Assembly: GCA_964475115.1 (NCBI GenBank)
Contig: CAYYVJ010000087.1
Coordinates: forward strand, 1-8,054
Origin: CAYYVJ01 sp964475115
Lineage (GTDB): Bacteria > Bacillota > Clostridia > Lachnospirales > Lachnospiraceae
Length of the DNA: 8,054 nucleotides
Reading direction: 5' to 3'
Part shown: positions 6,217 through 8,054 of the stretch, piece by piece
Position numbering within the stretch: the first letter of the stretch is position 1
Layout of the letters: each line of letters starts with the position of its first letter
Made by a program: the position numbers and the translations under genes
Notes under the pieces: model-generated
The model's input: the letters and a program-made list of their open reading frames with translations, nothing else
Database searches by the model: none
What the model was told of the DNA's origin: nothing

Positions 6217-6396
6217 TCACAAGTCAAATAAAATTGATTCATAATCGAAAATTCCTCTTGGGAAAATAATAACGATATTGCCTTCTCCACTACACATGGT
6301 CAAAGCTGATTTAGCTATATGAGTCATCTCTTTCACTTGACTAATGTTAGCGAATAATATCATTACAAAAAGAATAAAAAACAACCTTTTCCTCAT
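6217..6396 (-). CDS. Small secreted or membrane peptide, 59 aa (possible signalling-peptide precursor)
   Basis: This is the first gene of the minus-strand operon. The ATG at 6394-6396 has GAGGTGG five bases upstream; a GTG three codons earlier is less likely. The N-terminus MRKRLFFILFVMILFANISQ is a positively charged n-region followed by a hydrophobic core, typical of a signal peptide or a single membrane anchor. The rest is short, with one Cys (TMCSGEG), a hydrophobic NIVIIFPRG, and the C-terminal FDYESILFDL. Its TGA overlaps the first possible GTG of the TldD-like gene, so the two are probably translationally coupled. The combination of signal sequence, small size, an adjacent peptide-sensing type regulator and a hydrophobic-acidic C-terminus resembles PapR- or SHP-type pheromone precursors. 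That reading is inference. It could instead be a small immunity or transporter-accessory protein. I do not recognise a named family. Confidence 0.7.
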   Translation of the reverse strand: MRKRLFFILFVMILFANISQVKEMTHIAKSALTMCSGEGNIVIIFPRGIFDYESILFDL

Positions 6397-6421
6397 AATT
6401 TCCACCTCTCATATTATATAT

Positions 6422-6450
6422 TTGCAAATTTGTACTGTATCTATTATAAT
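6422..6450 (+). promoter_or_regulatory. Promoter of the XRE-TPR regulator gene
   Basis: TTGCAA (6422-6427) stands 17 bp before a perfect TATAAT (6445-6450), with a predicted start near 6457. The leader to the ATG at 6519 would be about 62 nt and contains the 18-bp palindrome at 6477-6494, so binding there could repress the regulator's own transcription. Confidence 0.7.
6443..6448 (-). promoter_or_regulatory. -10 element of the RiPP operon promoter (no good -35)
   Basis: A perfect TATAAT on the minus strand shares bases with the -10 of the opposite promoter. Transcription would start near 6436, about 40 nt before the ATG of the 59-aa gene. No TTGACA-like hexamer lies 16-18 bp upstream. The palindrome at 6477-6494 is centred at about -49, as expected for a promoter that depends on an activator. 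Confidence 0.6.
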
Positions 6451-6476
6451 TATCAAATAAAAGGGGATTTCTAGCA

Positions 6477-6494
6477 AGTGACTATTATGTCACT
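6477..6494. promoter_or_regulatory. Palindromic operator candidate, AGTGAC-n6-GTCACT
   Basis: This perfect 6-bp inverted repeat with a 6-bp spacer (TATTAT) lies in the divergent intergenic region. Size and symmetry suit a dimeric XRE-type regulator, and the neighbouring regulator gene is the obvious candidate. It is not a match to the PlcR box (TATGnAnnnnTnCATA), so the specificity would differ. Confidence 0.65.
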
Positions 6495-6518
6495 AAAGTC
6501 TATTTAAGGGGTAGTTTT

Positions 6519-7454
6519 ATGAATTACAACAACTTTGGGGAGCTTTTAAAATCATTACGCATAAAAAGAGGATGGTCTCAAGAAGAAGCATGCAAAGATG
6601 TGTGTGATCGAAGAACTTATATCAGATGGGAAAAGAATGAATCTGAGCCTTCTCTTTACTATTTCCATCGTCTTTCTGAACATTTTAACTGCGACCTACA
6701 GGCATACTATAAACTTTTTATATGCGATGAAACATTACTTGCTCGGAAGTATAAGGATAAGGCAGAAGGCTATATTATAAATAATGAATGGCAACTTCTC
6801 TATGTATATATGGGAGAAATGAAAAAATTAAAAGACTTTTCAATCGGAGAAAACAAAATGACTCTTTTGTATTATGAGGCTTTATATTACTTTGAATATG
6901 TAAAAGAATATAATGTATCTATTGATTATTGTATAAATGGATTAAAGGAAGAAGATGATACTTTATCTATTGAAAACCTTGACGGAAAAATTTATTCCAA
7001 TATTGGATTATGTTTACTAAATTGTCTTTCCTGCAATTTGAATAAACTAAATGATCCTCAGAAAGCGACGACTATATATCTAAAAATTATTGACAGCATT
7101 GATAACAAGTTAATTCCAGGTTTAACCTATTATCAATCTACTGAATTTGAAAAGAAACTCTACCAAACAATTATTCATAATCTTTGCCAAAATTATGAAC
7201 AAGATAATGATATTTCCTCATCTCTGAAATACGTAAATAAAGGGATTGATTTTTCTCTAAAACATGATTATCTTAATAAACTAGCTGACTTATTTGAGCT
7301 AAAATTTAAGCTTCTATATGAATTAAATAATTATGAAGAGTCTAAAAAGGCTTATGATTCTTGTATTAATCTATATTTAATGCAAAATAGAATGGATGAA
7401 TATTTATATAGTAAAAACTTAATACATACTAAATATCCCAAATTAAAGGATTAG
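6519..7454 (+). CDS. XRE-family regulator with TPR-like C-terminus (RNPP/PlcR-Rgg type)
   Basis: This is a cytoplasmic DNA-binding regulator of 311 aa. Residues about 5-62 form a helix-turn-helix of the XRE type (FGELLKSLRIKRGWSQEEAC, then DRRTYIRWEKNESEPS and LSEHFNCDL). The remainder, about residues 75-305, is all-helical with TPR-like pairs, for example YNVSIDYCINGLKEED, SLKYVNKGIDFSLKH and NYEESKKAYDSCINLYL. This architecture is that of RNPP regulators (PlcR, Rgg, PrgX), whose TPR domain binds a short re-imported peptide. Length is slightly above PlcR (about 285 aa). The ATG follows AAGGGG at seven bases' spacing. The gene is divergent from the RiPP operon, with an 18-bp palindrome between them, so it most likely controls that operon and itself. 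The regulatory target and the peptide ligand are inferred. A peptide-independent XRE-TPR regulator cannot be excluded. Confidence 0.87.
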   Translation: MNYNNFGELLKSLRIKRGWSQEEACKDVCDRRTYIRWEKNESEPSLYYFHRLSEHFNCDLQAYYKLFICDETLLARKYKDKAEGYIINNEWQLLYVYMGEMKKLKDFSIGENKMTLLYYEALYYFEYVKEYNVSIDYCINGLKEEDDTLSIENLDGKIYSNIGLCLLNCLSCNLNKLNDPQKATTIYLKIIDSIDNKLIPGLTYYQSTEFEKKLYQTIIHNLCQNYEQDNDISSSLKYVNKGIDFSLKHDYLNKLADLFELKFKLLYELNNYEESKKAYDSCINLYLMQNRMDEYLYSKNLIHTKYPKLKD

Positions 7455-7458
7455 AAAA

Positions 7459-7497
7459 GACATATAGCCACGACTAGATGTTTCGTGGCTACATGTC
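7459..7497. terminator. Bidirectional terminator hairpin between convergent genes
   Basis: A stem of 15 positions with one A-C mismatch (GACAT-A-TAGCCACGA at 7459-7473 with 7483-7497) encloses a 9-base loop. On the minus strand it is followed by TTTTC, and on the plus strand only by CTTAGG, so it serves the minus gene better. The TAG stop of the minus-strand gene (7489-7491) lies inside the stem. Confidence 0.75.
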
Positions 7498-7977
7498 CTT
7501 AGGAATAATATTAACGCTTAATACTTTAATATTTCCAATTGATAACCCACTTTGTTCTATTTCTTTCAATTCTTCATCACTTAATTCACTATCCCATTCC
7601 TTGGGGTCTTCCTTAGGTATTCGCATCTTCATAGATTGGCCATATAATTCCATATCATGTTTCATAAGATATTTTATATCTTGAACCGGTACAGTATCAC
7701 CTTGTACGATGCGGGAAGCAATCCTCATACATTTACTTGTAGTACTTATATCTTTTTTCGCTTCTGAATTGGACTCCCTGATTTGCTCCATTTCTTCTTT
7801 CATTCGTTTTAGTGCTTCTTTAGAAAGAGTCAAAGTAGCTTCCTTTTTCTTGGAATGAGCATTTATACTATTTAGTATTAAATTTTTTTCCACTATTTTT
7901 TTTGAAGAATAAATTTTACTAGCTTCATCTGTTATATTTTGATTTCCTGGTATAATTGATGTACTTTTTATTACCAT
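7489..7977 (-). CDS. Hypothetical protein, 162 aa, helical and charged
   Basis: I do not recognise a named family, though the C-terminal wording (RIPKEDPKEWDSELSDEEL) resembles uncharacterised proteins that I recall as common in Clostridia. The start is the ATG at 7975-7977, six bases after AAGGAGG. An in-frame ATG ten codons upstream (8007) lacks such a site. There is no signal peptide or membrane segment, so it should be cytoplasmic. Residues about 45-90 are rich in Lys and Glu and look like a long helix or coiled coil (TLSKEALKRMKEEMEQIRES). A conserved-looking block CMRIASRIVQGDTVPVQDIKYLMKHDMELYGQSMKM follows, interrupted here only by its own charged residues, then an acidic stretch. A short beta-like tail ends the protein. 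It converges on the regulator gene and shares a terminator hairpin with it. It is probably not part of the RiPP system. A sigma-D-like -10 upstream hints at motility-linked expression. Confidence 0.75.
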   Translation of the reverse strand: MVIKSTSIIPGNQNITDEASKIYSSKKIVEKNLILNSINAHSKKKEATLTLSKEALKRMKEEMEQIRESNSEAKKDISTTSKCMRIASRIVQGDTVPVQDIKYLMKHDMELYGQSMKMRIPKEDPKEWDSELSDEELKEIEQSGLSIGNIKVLSVNIIPKDM

Positions 7978-8042
7978 GAGTTTCCTCCTTGAACCGACTA
8001 CCTGCAAATCCTTTTATAGGAAAACAAGAGTTATATAAGTAG

Positions 8043-8049
8043 TATCGGC
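8043..8049 (-). promoter_or_regulatory. Possible sigma-D (FliA-type) -10 element
   Basis: GCCGATA on the minus strand matches the -10 of flagellar-type sigma-D promoters (TAAA-N15-GCCGATAT). The -35 would lie beyond the window end, so only half can be judged. The implied start near 8036 would give a leader of about 59 nt for the 162-aa gene. Confidence 0.35.
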
Positions 8050-8054
8050 TTTAA

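Noticed and set aside
6477..6494. A PlcR box
   Set aside because: The palindrome AGTGAC-n6-GTCACT does not fit TATGnAnnnnTnCATA, so only the general architecture is shared.
6598..6780. Plus-strand 60-codon frame inside the regulator gene
   Set aside because: It is out of frame with a clearly recognisable XRE-TPR protein and has no ribosome binding site.
7478..7684. Plus-strand frame opposite the 162-aa gene
   Set aside because: It starts inside the terminator hairpin, has no ribosome binding site, and overlaps a minus gene with a strong one.
1..8054. CRISPR arrays, tRNA or rRNA genes, transposases or integrases
   Set aside because: No regularly spaced repeats, cloverleaf or rRNA-like stretches, and no recombinase motifs were seen; the only structured RNA I can support is the T-box leader.

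Overview
The window looks like chromosomal DNA of a low-GC, Gram-positive anaerobe of class Clostridia, probably near the Lachnospiraceae. The reasons are strongly AT-rich codon use, GGAGG-type ribosome binding sites, consensus TTGACA/TATAAT promoters, a T-box leader in front of ileS, and a eukaryotic-type IleS. Genus cannot be fixed from the sequence alone. Two runs of exactly 100 N (1712-1811 and 4524-4623) look like scaffold placeholders, so true distances across them are unknown.

Left part (1-1711, minus strand): the 5' part of ileS with a complete T-box leader, intrinsic terminator and strong promoter, then the C-terminal part of a hemerythrin-like protein whose N-terminal half falls in the first gap. 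These look like ordinary host genes.

Central part (1812-7500): a compact, very AT-rich cluster that reads as a RiPP (ribosomally made, post-translationally modified peptide) system. In transcription order on the minus strand it has: a 59-aa exported peptide-like protein; a TldD-type metalloprotease; a 30-aa Cys-containing precursor peptide with a GTG start, missed by ordinary ORF length cut-offs; a radical SAM/SPASM maturase whose AdoMet-cluster motif lies in the second gap; an 86-aa PqqD-like recognition protein; and an ABC exporter without a peptidase domain. Divergently transcribed is an XRE-TPR regulator resembling the peptide-sensing RNPP (PlcR/Rgg) group.

Proposed workflow (inference): the PqqD-like protein presents the precursor to the radical SAM enzyme, which crosslinks the C-terminal NACNNC region. 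The TldD homologue then removes or degrades the leader, and the ABC protein exports the product. The regulator would switch the operon on in response to a peptide, possibly derived from the 59-aa protein, through an 18-bp palindrome between the two divergent promoters. Hairpins on both sides of the precursor gene could make it more abundant than its enzymes.

Right part (7489-8054, minus strand): a 162-aa hypothetical protein converging on the regulator gene, with a sigma-D-like -10 element at the window edge.
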